Shown here piece by piece: positions 30,176 to 40,348 of a DNA stretch of 64,000 bases. The first letter of the stretch is position 1. Each line of letters starts with the position of its first letter. Made by a program: the position numbers and the translations under genes. The notes beneath the pieces are model-generated. The model was not told where the DNA came from and ran no database searches. It saw only the letters and a program-made list of their open reading frames with translations. The stretch is from Candidatus Chlorobium masyuteum (GTDB taxonomy: Bacteria; Bacteroidota; Chlorobiia; Chlorobiales; Chlorobiaceae): NCBI RefSeq assembly GCF_011601315.1, contig NZ_JAAORA010000004.1, positions 115,200-179,199 on the forward strand. Reading direction: 5' to 3'.

Positions 30176-33100
30176 AGGAGCAGCCGGTGGTCATGCCGCA
30201 ATCCTCACAAACCTTGCACGTCCCGTTCTGCTTGACGCGCATGGAACCGCAGTTTTCGCACTGCTCGCCGGTATAGCCCTGAACCTTGGCCTGATAGACC
30301 TGGCTTTTGCGGGTTGAGGAGCCTTCTGAACTACTGTGAACAGCAAGGGCCGGCTCGGCAACAGGCGCATGACCGTTCGAGCCGCTAATGCCCTCGGCAT
30401 CACCCTCATGCACCTCATCAACAGCTTTAACATGAACAAAATCCTTCCGGCCGAGATAGTCATAGCCGATTGAGCGGAAAACATAATCCAGAATGGAGGT
30501 GGAGTTCTTGATGGCATTATGGCCCTGAACCGCACCTGCCGGTTCAAAGCGGGTAAAGGTAAAGCTGTCCACCAGCTCTTCAAGCGGCATACCGTACTGC
30601 AGCGCTTTTGAAGCGAGCACGGCAAAACAGTTGAGGAGCCCCTTGAAGGAAGCGCCCTCCTTGTACATGTCGATAAAAACCTCACCGAGAGAGCCGTCCT
30701 GATACTCCCCTGTTCTGAGAAAGACCTTGTGTCCACCAACATAGGCTTCACGGATGTACCCCTTTCTGCGTTTCGGCAGATAGCGGCGCTCGGAGCGGTG
30801 ATAGACCCGTTCAACAATCTGCTCCTGAACCTCTTTGGGACCCTTGGTCTCGTCAAGGCTCTCTTCGGTGCCAAGCATAATGACTTCGTCAAGATCCTGA
30901 TAGCTGGAGCTGTTGAGCGGCTGGGAGAGCTTTGAACCGTCGCGGTAGACCGTAATAGCCTTGATCATATGCTGCCATGCCGAGGTGTAGACCTCACCGA
31001 TTTCAGCCGTAGTGGCGGTAGAAGGCATGTTGACCGTTTTGGAGATCGCGCCTGAAATAAATGGCTGTACCGACGACATCATGCGCACATGGGCCATATG
31101 CTTGATATAGCGCTGACCTTTCTTGCCGCACCGGCTGGCGCAGTCAAAGACCGGCAGATGCTCCAGCTTCAGATGAGGAGCACCTTCGATGGTCATGGTG
31201 CCGCACACATAGTCATTGGCCAACTCGGCATCCTCCGGCGTAGCGCCGAGAGCCTGAAGCAGATCAAAGTCTGGATCGTTCAGCTGCTGATCACTGAAAC
31301 CGAGCGAAGCGCAGAACTCCTCTCCGAGAATCCATTTGTTAAAGGCAAAACGGATATCAAAAACCGTTTCAAGCTGCGACTCGACCACGTCAATCTTCTC
31401 ATCGCTGAAGCCGCGGGTTTTAAGCCACTGTCGGTTGATGGAGGGCGAACCGGCAAGCGTGCCATGCCCCTTGCAGTAGTGCTCAATGTCGTCAATCTGT
31501 GACGGGGTGTAACCGAGCCGTTCAAGCGCCTTGTGCACCGACTGATTGACAATCTTGAAGTAGCCGCCACCGGCCAGTTTCTTGAATTTGACAATAGCAA
31601 ACTCCGGCTCAATTCCGGTCGTATCACAATCCATAACCAGTCCGATGGTGCCGGTAGGCGCAATCACGCTCACCTGGGCATTTCGGAAACCATACTTCTT
31701 GCCCTTCTGGAGCGCCTCATCCCAGATCTTTCCGGCAGCCTCGAAGAGCTCCTTAGGGCAGTACTCCGAATCAATACCGCGAGGGCTGACCGAAAGCCCC
31801 TCATACTCCTCTTCAGAGAGGTTGTGTGCTGCCCGGCGATGGTTGCGGATAACACGAAGCATATCCTTTGCATTTGCGCTGTGACCGGCAAAAGCTCCGA
31901 GGTCATGCGCCATCTCTGCCGAGGTGGCATAGGCCTGACCGGTCATGACCGATGCAATTGCACCGGCAAGGGCCAGCGCTTTTGGTGAATCGTAAGGGAT
32001 GCCGAGCACCATCAGTACGGTGCCGAGATTGGCAAAACCAAGCCCGAGCGTTCTGTACTCGTAACTCAGGCGGGCAATCTCCTTTGAAGGAAAATGCGCC
32101 ATCAGCACTGAAATTTCAAGGACGATAGTCCAGAGAGCTGAAGCGTGCTGCAGCTCACGGATCTTTACCTTGCCCGACTCCTCATCAATGAAATGGATAA
32201 GGTTGAGACTTGCAAGATTGCAGGCTGTGTCGTCAAGGAACATGTACTCCGAGCAGGGGTTGCTCGCATTGATCCGTCCGCTTGCCGGGCAGGTGTGCCA
32301 CTCGTTGATCGTTGTATCGAACTGCAAGCCCGGATCGGCGCACTTCCATGCACTGAGCAGAATTTTCTCCCACAAATCACGCGCCTTTACTGCACGGACG
32401 TTCTTGCCGGTTGTACGCTGGCGAAGCTGCCAGATATCGTCATTCTCCACCGCCTTCATGAACTCGTTGGTCACCCTGACGGTATTGTTGGAGTTCTGGC
32501 CGCCGACCGTCTGGTAGGCTTCCGACTCATAATTGGAGTTATACTCATCAAAATCAAGCGTCGTGAATCCCTGTTCGACCAAAGCAAGCACCCGTATGAT
32601 ATAGCTCATCGGCACGGCCCTGCTGAGCGCATTCTGAATCAGGCGGTTGAGTGCCGGATTCTCCTTGCGGTCAGAACCGTTCAAAAGAGCCTCTTCAACA
32701 ATGGCCTGCAGAAAACGGGAGCAGATTCTTGATCCGGCCACGAGCGAGGCAACCTTGTCCTCCTCCTTGGCCTTCCATTCGATAAATTTCTCCACATCCG
32801 GATGGTCGATATCGACAATAACCATCTTGGCTGCCCTGCGGGTTGTGCCGCCTGATTTTATAGCTCCGGCCGCAGAATCAAAAATCTTCAGAAAACTCAT
32901 CAGACCCGACGAACTTCCGCCGCCACTCAGTTTTTCACCTCCCGAGCGAAGGTTGGAGTAGTTGGTACCCGAGCCGCTGCCGAACTTGAATACCCTCGCC
33001 TCACGAATCGCCAGATCGAAAATACCACCCTCATTGACCAGATCGTCACTGACCGACTGGATAAAACAGGCGTGAGCCTGCGGGCGGCTGTAGGCATCCT

Positions 33101-33614
33101 CGGACTCCTTCACCTCACGCGTTTCAGGATCAACATGGTAGTGACCCTGTGCAGGCCCGGTCGTGCCATAGGCAAAATTAAGGCCTGTATTGAACCACTG
33201 CGGAGAGTTGGGTGCGCCCATCTGCTTGAGAATCATGAAAGCGACCTCATCATAAAAGGTCTGGGCATCTTCCGCTGTATCAAAATATCTGTTTTTCTCA
33301 CCCCAATCCTTCCAGCACCCTGCCAGACGATGAACAACCTCCCTGATGGAGTGCTCACTGCCGGTCACAGGATGCCCTTCGGCATCAAGAATAATTTCGC
33401 CATTTTCGTCCCGCTGGGGCACCCCGGTTTTGCGGAAATATTTCTGTGCAAGAATATCTGCGGCAACCTGCGACCACTGTTTCGGCACCTCGATATCGGT
33501 CATTTCAAACACTTTCGAACCGTCCGGATTCCGCAGAACCGAAGAGCGTGTCGTGTATTCAAACCTGTCGAAAACATTTTCGCCGGGACTGGTGAACAGA
33601 CGGGAAATTTTCAT
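30174..33614 (-). CDS. nrdJ: Adenosylcobalamin-dependent (class II) ribonucleotide reductase
   Basis: 1146 residues, a large class II RNR that makes deoxyribonucleotides with an AdoCbl-generated thiyl radical and needs no oxygen, fitting a strict anaerobe. Features: FGSGSGTNYSNLRS, the active-site NPCSEYMFLDDTACNLASLN, VIAPTGTIGLVMDCDTTGIE, and a C-terminal zinc-ribbon tail CENCGSMRVKQNGTCKVCED that carries the reducing cysteines. The start is ATG at 33614. The long 5' region contains a cobalamin riboswitch in the same orientation. Confidence 0.96.
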   Translation of the reverse strand: MKISRLFTSPGENVFDRFEYTTRSSVLRNPDGSKVFEMTDIEVPKQWSQVAADILAQKYFRKTGVPQRDENGEIILDAEGHPVTGSEHSIREVVHRLAGCWKDWGEKNRYFDTAEDAQTFYDEVAFMILKQMGAPNSPQWFNTGLNFAYGTTGPAQGHYHVDPETREVKESEDAYSRPQAHACFIQSVSDDLVNEGGIFDLAIREARVFKFGSGSGTNYSNLRSGGEKLSGGGSSSGLMSFLKIFDSAAGAIKSGGTTRRAAKMVIVDIDHPDVEKFIEWKAKEEDKVASLVAGSRICSRFLQAIVEEALLNGSDRKENPALNRLIQNALSRAVPMSYIIRVLALVEQGFTTLDFDEYNSNYESEAYQTVGGQNSNNTVRVTNEFMKAVENDDIWQLRQRTTGKNVRAVKARDLWEKILLSAWKCADPGLQFDTTINEWHTCPASGRINASNPCSEYMFLDDTACNLASLNLIHFIDEESGKVKIRELQHASALWTIVLEISVLMAHFPSKEIARLSYEYRTLGLGFANLGTVLMVLGIPYDSPKALALAGAIASVMTGQAYATSAEMAHDLGAFAGHSANAKDMLRVIRNHRRAAHNLSEEEYEGLSVSPRGIDSEYCPKELFEAAGKIWDEALQKGKKYGFRNAQVSVIAPTGTIGLVMDCDTTGIEPEFAIVKFKKLAGGGYFKIVNQSVHKALERLGYTPSQIDDIEHYCKGHGTLAGSPSINRQWLKTRGFSDEKIDVVESQLETVFDIRFAFNKWILGEEFCASLGFSDQQLNDPDFDLLQALGATPEDAELANDYVCGTMTIEGAPHLKLEHLPVFDCASRCGKKGQRYIKHMAHVRMMSSVQPFISGAISKTVNMPSTATTAEIGEVYTSAWQHMIKAITVYRDGSKLSQPLNSSSYQDLDEVIMLGTEESLDETKGPKEVQEQIVERVYHRSERRYLPKRRKGYIREAYVGGHKVFLRTGEYQDGSLGEVFIDMYKEGASFKGLLNCFAVLASKALQYGMPLEELVDSFTFTRFEPAGAVQGHNAIKNSTSILDYVFRSIGYDYLGRKDFVHVKAVDEVHEGDAEGISGSNGHAPVAEPALAVHSSSEGSSTRKSQVYQAKVQGYTGEQCENCGSMRVKQNGTCKVCEDCGMTTGCS

Positions 33615-33820
33615 AGAGATTCTCCAGTATCAGTATTGATATGTGACTGTATAAATAATTATATAATTATAACTTAGCGGACTTGCGCCCTCAATGACAC
33701 TCTCTGCTCGATATCAGATTTTCCAATAAAGTTTAATATAACATTTATCGAAAAAGATGGCTATTCGAGACAATTTCTCTGTTTTTTTTCCCTTCTTTCC
33801 TGTGAAAAAATGCAAGGTTT

Positions 33821-33855
33821 ATTGCCTGACTTTGATCCCGAAGTCAAATGGCAAT
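33821..33855 (-). terminator. Hairpin between cobalamin aptamer and nrdJ (possible expression platform)
   Basis: On the minus strand ATTGCC-ATT-TGACTT pairs with AAGTCA-GGCAAT. Ten bases later comes a T6 run (plus A6 at 33805-33810). It lies immediately 3' of the riboswitch and could act as its attenuator, though the gap before the T-run is longer than usual. Confidence 0.5.
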
Positions 33856-33857
33856 AT

Positions 33858-34106
33858 CTTTCCGGCAGGTCTCCTGACTATCAACGGTTTTCTGCCCTTT
33901 CGGCAGGCGTTCAATGTGGAAAAAGCCTTCCCCCGTCTCTCCGGTGGTAACATCTCGGATAACGACGTGGCTTGATCCTGCTGAATAGAAAATGAACAAA
34001 CTGGGTTGTTTGCCTCCCCTCTCCAGCGAACCGTTTTTCAGTTGCGGGTACAGTGTACGAATCTCACGTACTTCCCTATTATCCGGACCATTTCAAGTCC
34101 GGCACC
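33858..34106 (-). ncRNA. Cobalamin (B12) riboswitch upstream of nrdJ
   Basis: Read on the minus strand: GGTGCCGGAC at 34106, then AATAGGGAAGT, GTGAGATTCG, CTGTACCCGCAACTG, AAGCCACG, a GGGGGAAGGC segment and finally AGTCAGGAGACCTGCCGG, the B12 box. Order and wording match AdoCbl riboswitches of the btuB type. The aptamer ends about 240 bases ahead of the nrdJ ATG with no other gene between. Confidence 0.85.
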
Positions 34107-34238
34107 AGAAAAAAAGAACTGATAACAGTGTACTGTTTTTTTCCCTCGCTTTCAACCGCAAAAGAGGGTAATCTTCATTTTTCGCGATCTCCGGAAAAAA
34201 CAGAGTCAGATAAAAGATCGGGACGACACTACAGCAAA

Positions 34239-35705
34239 TCACAAATTTTTAACAGGAATATCACCAAGCACAGCAACAAGCAGATCCCAGAATTTCCCGA
34301 CAGAGGGAATATGCACCTTCTCATCCGGAGAGTGCGGGTAGCGAATGGTGGGACCAAAAGAGATCATATCAAGTGCAGGGTATGCGCCTCCTATAATACC
34401 GCACTCAAGACCCGCATGAACCGCACTCGTCACAGGAATCTTCCCGAACTTCTTCTGAAATAGATCCTGCATGATCTTCAGAATCGGCGACTCAGGATCC
34501 GGTTTCCAGCCGGGATAGCCTCCGTCAACCACCGAACCCGCCCCTGCAAGATCAAAAAGAGCCGTGATCATGTGCTCAAGATCGACTTTCGCCGAATCAA
34601 CCGAACTTCTGACGAGAGAGTCAACAGCAATTGTGCCGTTCCCGGATTTCACCATGGCAAGATTATTGGAGGTTTCAACAAGACCCTCCATCTCACTGCT
34701 CATTCGCATAACGCCATTCGGACAGGCATAGATGGCCTTCATCAATCTGAGAAACACTGCCGGTTCAATAGCCGTTTCGGGGAGAGAAACAGAAACCACT
34801 TCAATCTGCAGGGCTGGTTCAACCGCTCGCAGCTCATCTTGTATGGTGCCCCTCAAAACAGAGAGTCGGTCAAGAAAAGCAGCCGCCGTTACTTCGGGAA
34901 CAGCAGCAACGGCAAAGGATTCACGAGGGATGGCATTACGCAGACTTCCCCCGTCAATGGATATAAGCTGCAAACCATACCCGATATGGCCTTCATAGAG
35001 AATCCGGTTCATGATCTTGTTGGCATTACCACGGCCCAGATGGATATCCACACCGCTGTGGCCGCCCATCAAGCCGGTTACGCTGATCCTGAAGCCCTGG
35101 TAGTCCTCCGATAGAGCGTGTTCAGTGTAGTTGAAAGTTGAGGTTACGTTGACACCTCCGGCGCAGCCGATAAAGAGCTCCCCATCATCCTCCGAATCAA
35201 GATTCATGAGAATCTCACCCTTCAGCACTCCGGGTTTCAGACCCATTGCCCCGCTCATCCCGGCCTCCTCGTTGCTGGTAAAGAGCGCTTCAATAGGACC
35301 ATGCTTTAGCGTTGTAGACTCAAGCACGGCCATCGCTACCGCAACCCCGACACCATTGTCAGCACCAAGTGTGGTGCCATCGGCCCGCACCCACTCGCCA
35401 TCAATAATGGTCTCAATCGGATCTTTTGCAAAATCATGGCTCTTTCCGGTGTTCTTCTGCGGCACCATATCCAGATGAGCCTGCAGAATCACCCCCTTCC
35501 GGTTCTCCAGTCCCGAAGTGGCCGGCTTGCGGATAATGACATTGTCAGCATCATCCACAATACTCTCAAGGCCGAGGTTGCGACCGAATGCCGTCATGAA
35601 TTCACGAATCTTCTCCTCATGGCCCGAAGGCCGGGGAATACGGGTCAGGCTCTGAAAATGCCTCCAAACCTCATGCGGGCTCAACCCTGAAATATCGTTG
35701 TTCAT
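34239..35705 (-). CDS. pepD: Aminoacyl-histidine dipeptidase (M20 family, PepD)
   Basis: 488 residues, the usual length of PepD. A cytosolic zinc dipeptidase that splits Xaa-His dipeptides and other short peptides. Motifs: IPRPSGHEEKI, the metal His-Asp in LQAHLDMVPQ, LGADNGVGVA, TSNEEAGMSGA with the catalytic Glu pair, and VTGLMGGHSGVDIHLGR of the dimerisation lid. Its upstream gap leads into the CRISPR flank. Confidence 0.93.
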   Translation of the reverse strand: MNNDISGLSPHEVWRHFQSLTRIPRPSGHEEKIREFMTAFGRNLGLESIVDDADNVIIRKPATSGLENRKGVILQAHLDMVPQKNTGKSHDFAKDPIETIIDGEWVRADGTTLGADNGVGVAVAMAVLESTTLKHGPIEALFTSNEEAGMSGAMGLKPGVLKGEILMNLDSEDDGELFIGCAGGVNVTSTFNYTEHALSEDYQGFRISVTGLMGGHSGVDIHLGRGNANKIMNRILYEGHIGYGLQLISIDGGSLRNAIPRESFAVAAVPEVTAAAFLDRLSVLRGTIQDELRAVEPALQIEVVSVSLPETAIEPAVFLRLMKAIYACPNGVMRMSSEMEGLVETSNNLAMVKSGNGTIAVDSLVRSSVDSAKVDLEHMITALFDLAGAGSVVDGGYPGWKPDPESPILKIMQDLFQKKFGKIPVTSAVHAGLECGIIGGAYPALDMISFGPTIRYPHSPDEKVHIPSVGKFWDLLVAVLGDIPVKNL

Positions 35706-36297
35706 AAAATGTATTGTTGTTGGAGGGCAGAACCCTCATTTTCCGGGAGCGCCGAGATCCAGCTCGGCATAAGGTTTGTAATACTATCATAACAGGCGAC
35801 AACTTGTTCATTTTTTTCAGGTTACCCGATAGATCAGTCTCCAATATCAATCGCTCTGCATACATATTAATCCCCTGACCATATTGAGTTTATTACAGCT
35901 CTGCACCAAAACCACTCAATACCTCTGCATATCTGCTATTCGTGAAAATATACATCAGTAGAGGTTGCCGACAAAAACAGGAAAACTGAAATTGATTGCC
36001 GGGAACATGGTTCCCAAGCTCTGTAGACTCAAAGAAGTTAGTAGAGCGCATTCCGCAACCCTCACACTCTCTGCAAGGGGTTTCAATCCACGCGCCCAAA
36101 GCAGGGCATGACTGTGCAAATAAAAGAGCGGCCCCGGTGCATCCAGACTCGCGCCTCCTGGGATAGCTTACACCCCATTATGAGTTCACAGCCAATAACT
36201 GATCCTTTTGAAAAAACAGAAATTGGATTATTAATTACCTCTGTCACTTACGTCCCTTAATCCCCCACGAATGGATAGCACTCAAAAATATACTTGG
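35706..36297. other. Left flank of the CRISPR array
   Basis: 592 bp without a gene. It contains a GCCGAG/CTCGGC hairpin (35751-35768), a lone type I-C-like CRISPR repeat (36080-36112) and an AT-rich run near 36200-36240. CCCCCACG at 36262-36269 resembles a piece of the I-E repeat, but the spacing to the array is wrong. Confidence 0.5.
36080..36112. repeat. Orphan type I-C-like CRISPR repeat
   Basis: The 33 bases begin GTTTCAATCCACGCGCCC, identical to the reverse-complement 5' half of many subtype I-C repeats, and end GCAGGGCATGAC, a degenerate version of the other half. No second copy is found one spacer away on either side. It looks like the last repeat of a vanished array. Confidence 0.6.
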
Positions 36298-39133
36298 GAA
36301 ACACCCCCACGCACATGGGGAAGACTTACCTCTGGAGAGACAAGAAATGTGATCGAATGGAAACACCCCCACGCACATGGGGAAGACGGGTGCTGCCGGG
36401 ATGGTGATTGCTCCGGTCAGGAAACACCCCCACGCACATGGGGAAGACCTTCTCAACTGCTTCAACCAAAACATTTATCTGGAAACACCCCCACGCACAT
36501 GGGGAAGACACGGAAAATCCTCGGCGTAGTTCCCTCGGTTAAGAAACACCCCCACGCACATGGGGAAGACTCGAAAAGACTCTACTGTTATTGTCATTTG
36601 CGTGAAACACCCCCACGCACATGGGGAAGACAAACCGAACTCACTGTATTTGAGCAATCAACTAGAAACACCCCCACGCACATGGGGAAGACTGTATTGT
36701 GCGATGCAATACAACGAAACATTGAGAAACACCCCCACGCACATGGGGAAGACAAAATCCATGCCGCAGACGCTGGGCTCGCTCAGGAAACACCCCCACG
36801 CACATGGGGAAGACTTTGGGCTCGATGGCTCCGGGGTGTCCGGACTGGAAACACCCCCACGCACATGGGGAAGACAATTACGAATGTTCGGCATTCCAAC
36901 CTGACGATGAAACACCCCCACGCACATGGGGAAGACTTAAGCCCCATATGATGCTCTGGGCCATAGTCAGAAACACCCCCACGCACATGGGGAAGACTTT
37001 TCAACCCTTCAGCGATGAGGGGCTTTTTTAGAAACACCCCCACGCACATGGGGAAGACATACTGCTTATAGTTTGTGTCAAGTCCTGCCTGGAAACACCC
37101 CCACGCACATGGGGAAGACACAATGACTCCTTTTTCGCTGTGCTTGAATGGAGAAACACCCCCACGCACATGGGGAAGACCTTTGTCGCGATGGAATCCT
37201 TCACATCAGGGCAGAAACACCCCCACGCACATGGGGAAGACCCTTTTAAATCAACAACCGCGTCCTCCTCAATGGAAACACCCCCACGCACATGGGGAAG
37301 ACGAAAGCATCCGGGCAATCAACACTCATGCGAAAGAAACACCCCCACGCACATGGGGAAGACTTACGCTGCAAAAACCACGATTACGGGCAAGTAGAAA
37401 CACCCCCACGCACATGGGGAAGACCCTCCGCTCTCGGCGTGCTCAAGCGTGACGTCAGAAACACCCCCACGCACATGGGGAAGACATTCGGCCTGCAAAG
37501 TGACGTGCGCTCCTTCAAGAAACACCCCCACGCACATGGGGAAGACTGTCAATCCAATCACCACTCATCGTTCAACGTAGAAACACCCCCACGCACATGG
37601 GGAAGACTGCTAGGAACTCTCGAAAATGAGTGATTAGTAGGAAACACCCCCACGCACATGGGGAAGACACCCCCATTACCCTGGACAAGCTGAGTGACGT
37701 AGAAACACCCCCACGCACATGGGGAAGACGCTGCATCAAGTACTCATAATCCCACTCTTTGAGAAACACCCCCACGCACATGGGGAAGACTCTTCCTTGG
37801 CATTGCAAGCCAGTTTATCAACGGAAACACCCCCACGCACATGGGGAAGACGGTGGGCTCATAAAGACAGAGGTTTCAGTGCCAGAAACACCCCCACGCA
37901 CATGGGGAAGACTCTCAATACTGAATCTGGCCCAAACTACTATCTGGAAACACCCCCACGCACATGGGGAAGACTTCCTCCGGTGGATCGGAAGATGGAT
38001 CGACAAGGAAACACCCCCACGCACATGGGGAAGACCGGCAAAAAACCGGCAAATTTCTCACCACACAAGAAACACCCCCACGCACATGGGGAAGACAGAT
38101 TATATCACGACGGACGGCGGTCTGCTTTAGAAACACCCCCACGCACATGGGGAAGACAGCCGGATGGAGAGGAGGCTCAGGATAGTAATGGAAACACCCC
38201 CACGCACATGGGGAAGACAATGTATCAATCAATCATAACGGAAAGGACTCAGAAACACCCCCACGCACATGGGGAAGACGCCTGTGCCATAAGCCCCTTC
38301 AGGGCCGACAAGGAAACACCCCCACGCACATGGGGAAGACCTTTCCTTTTAAAAAGTCTCATCCACGCTCCTGGAAACACCCCCACGCACATGGGGAAGA
38401 CGGTTTGTTCCGAGTATCGCATTGAGCCAAGTGGGAAACACCCCCACGCACATGGGGAAGACGAAAGCTTTGCGCTCAGCACCTTACCGGCGGCGGAAAC
38501 ACCCCCACGCACATGGGGAAGACCTCCTCTCTGTCCGTATCACTCATAGTCTCAAAGAAACACCCCCACGCACATGGGGAAGACACCGGCTTTCTTATTC
38601 TCTTTGTCCTTGATTTAGAAACACCCCCACGCACATGGGGAAGACCAACACCAGATTTTGGCGTAGAACCAACTCCAAGAAACACCCCCACGCACATGGG
38701 GAAGACAGAGTGACTACAAAAAGCATCAATCAAAAATAAGAAACACCCCCACGCACATGGGGAAGACCTGAGACAAGAAAGCTGTGCAAATTTGCTGACG
38801 GAAACACCCCCACGCACATGGGGAAGACACACGGAAAGTCAGTGTGCGAAGCGATCCGCAAGAAACACCCCCACGCACATGGGGAAGACGGTCTCTGTAA
38901 ATCGCTTTGACATCTCACCCTGGAAACACCCCCACGCACATGGGGAAGACCGGTCAGGCCGTTCAGCACTGCGACCTGAATCAGAAACACCCCCACGCAC
39001 ATGGGGAAGACTCCATGCAAGAACTGCCCCGGCAACGCTGTCTAGAAACACCCCCACGCACATGGGGAAGACTCCAGCGGACTGCAGATATGCTGCACGA
39101 AAGTAGAAACACCCCCACGCACATGGGGAAGAC
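36298..39133 (-). CRISPR. Type I-E CRISPR array, 47 repeats / 46 spacers
   Basis: The 28-bp repeat starts at 36298 and then every 61 bp to 39106; two steps are 62 bp (36298-36360 and 37885-37947), giving 34-base spacers there and 33 elsewhere. Read on the minus strand the repeat is GTCTTCCCC - ATGTGCGT - GGGGGTGTTTC, with a CCCC/GGGG stem as in other I-E repeats. All copies looked identical, including both ends. The minus strand is chosen from repeat convention and because cas2 lies just to the right on that strand. Only 19 bp separate the array from the cas2 stop, so a normal leader is not evident. Confidence 0.97.
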
Positions 39134-39152
39134 ACTGGATTTCACTGGACCT

Positions 39153-39473
39153 TCAGGTTTCTCCGGGAGTTTTTTTAGGCTGAATAACAGGCACAAAACT
39201 CTTTTCAATCACCAACGGCATCCCGGATAACTCAATCACATCTCTGCGAGTGTCACCAAGTCCATAAATTTCATATCCGGGCGGAGTGTTGCTGCTATTG
39301 AAAATCATCAATCCGGATTCAGGTGGGCAGTATTTGTGCAAATAATCTATAACTTTTTTTGCCACAGAGTCTTTGATACCTGAAACAAACATGTTAGCAC
39401 GTGGTTCTACAAACCAAAGTTTCATTCGTCCGCGCACTGCGGGCGGCAGATCATTGGCAATTACAACCAGCAT
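39153..39473 (-). CDS. cas2: CRISPR-associated endonuclease Cas2, subtype I-E
   Basis: 106 residues: MLVVIANDLPPAVRGRMKLW, the Cas2e start, followed by EPRANMFVSG and the extended C-terminal tail of I-E Cas2. It forms the Cas1-Cas2 integrase that inserts new spacers. Its ATG overlaps the cas1 stop. The 3' end reaches to within 19 bp of the last repeat. Confidence 0.95.
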   Translation of the reverse strand: MLVVIANDLPPAVRGRMKLWFVEPRANMFVSGIKDSVAKKVIDYLHKYCPPESGLMIFNSSNTPPGYEIYGLGDTRRDVIELSGMPLVIEKSFVPVIQPKKTPGET

Positions 39474-40348
39474 TATTGCTTCCCGAGCATTTCTTCAATA
39501 TCCGGCCCGATACAAGCAAGCAGGTCCATATCAATCACTCTTCGACGGAACTCTGTAGCGGTCTTATGGCGGTCATAGGAACCGGCCATGTTAACTGTCA
39601 ATGAAAAAGCAAGATCAATTGAAAGTTCCTCTTTGTATAAATCGGCCATATCATAGACAAATGGCAATGGGCTGCCTGAGTGTATGAAACCAATATGTGG
39701 AGAGTAACCCATACTGTGGACAGCAGAACAAATAATACCATAGAGGGCAGCATTTGCTGAGGTCAGGATTCTATTGGTTACATCACCCATCTCAAACTTG
39801 CCGGGAGTGAATTGCCGACCCTTCCACCCAACCTTGTACTTTATAGCTTTTTTCTCATAGAGTTGACGAACACGCAAACCCTCCATTCCCATCAGTTGAT
39901 GAAGGGTTTTGTTTTCCAGTTTCTCTCCGGGAAACCTTCGTTTAAACATACGGGCAGCAACTTTCAGTGATTTATCGGGGTCAGCCGAGAGTAACATCTG
40001 CCGCCGAAAATTCCGGGTGTCGCTTGTTGGCGTCTGCCCGGCGGCAAAAAAAATAAGACTGTCTTCGCCAACCCAGCATAATCCACAATTTGAAGCAGAC
40101 ATTACTTTGACGGCTTCATGGGTAACGGTTGTGCCCGGCCCAAGTAACAAACAATTGAGCATCGCAACCGGCAACCGGACGACGTTCCCATCACAGTCTA
40201 TCCACTTGATACTGCTATCATCAATTTCCAGTCTGCCTCGTTCAAGATAGACAAAAGGGTATTTATCTTTGACCTGCGGCAACGTGTCGCGCGTAATCTT
40301 AATCAACAGCCGTTGTGCAGCACCATCTTTTACAGGAAGTTCAGACAT
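39473..40348 (-). CDS. cas1: CRISPR-associated endonuclease Cas1, subtype I-E
   Basis: 291 residues from the ATG at 40348 (a TTG three codons earlier is possible). Cas1e integrase: FVYLERGRLEIDDSSIKW, GCLCWVGE-like NCGLCWVGEDSL, the metal Glu in TSANAALYGIICSAVHSMGY, the His in GFIHSGSPLPFVYDMADLYK and the following Asp. It overlaps the end of cas5e and the start of cas2. Confidence 0.96.
   Translation of the reverse strand: MSELPVKDGAAQRLLIKITRDTLPQVKDKYPFVYLERGRLEIDDSSIKWIDCDGNVVRLPVAMLNCLLLGPGTTVTHEAVKVMSASNCGLCWVGEDSLIFFAAGQTPTSDTRNFRRQMLLSADPDKSLKVAARMFKRRFPGEKLENKTLHQLMGMEGLRVRQLYEKKAIKYKVGWKGRQFTPGKFEMGDVTNRILTSANAALYGIICSAVHSMGYSPHIGFIHSGSPLPFVYDMADLYKEELSIDLAFSLTVNMAGSYDRHKTATEFRRRVIDMDLLACIGPDIEEMLGKQ

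Larger units (their letters stand above)
33615..34238. other. nrdJ leader region
   Basis: 624 bp between pepD and nrdJ, both on the minus strand. It is mostly the B12 riboswitch and its hairpin. Bases 33640-33800 are AT-rich with no gene. The remainder (34110-34238) probably holds the nrdJ promoter. Confidence 0.6.

Noticed and set aside
36255-36275. Possible degenerate I-E repeat left of the array
   Set aside because: CCCCCACG and ATGG match, but the distance to the first repeat is 42 bp, not 61, and the rest does not match.
36271-39230. Many ORFs on both strands across the CRISPR array (up to 276 codons)
   Set aside because: They translate the repeat (HPHAHGED, PPRTWGR, NTPTHMGK) in its three frames; a 61-bp period shifts frame each unit and the repeat has no stop.
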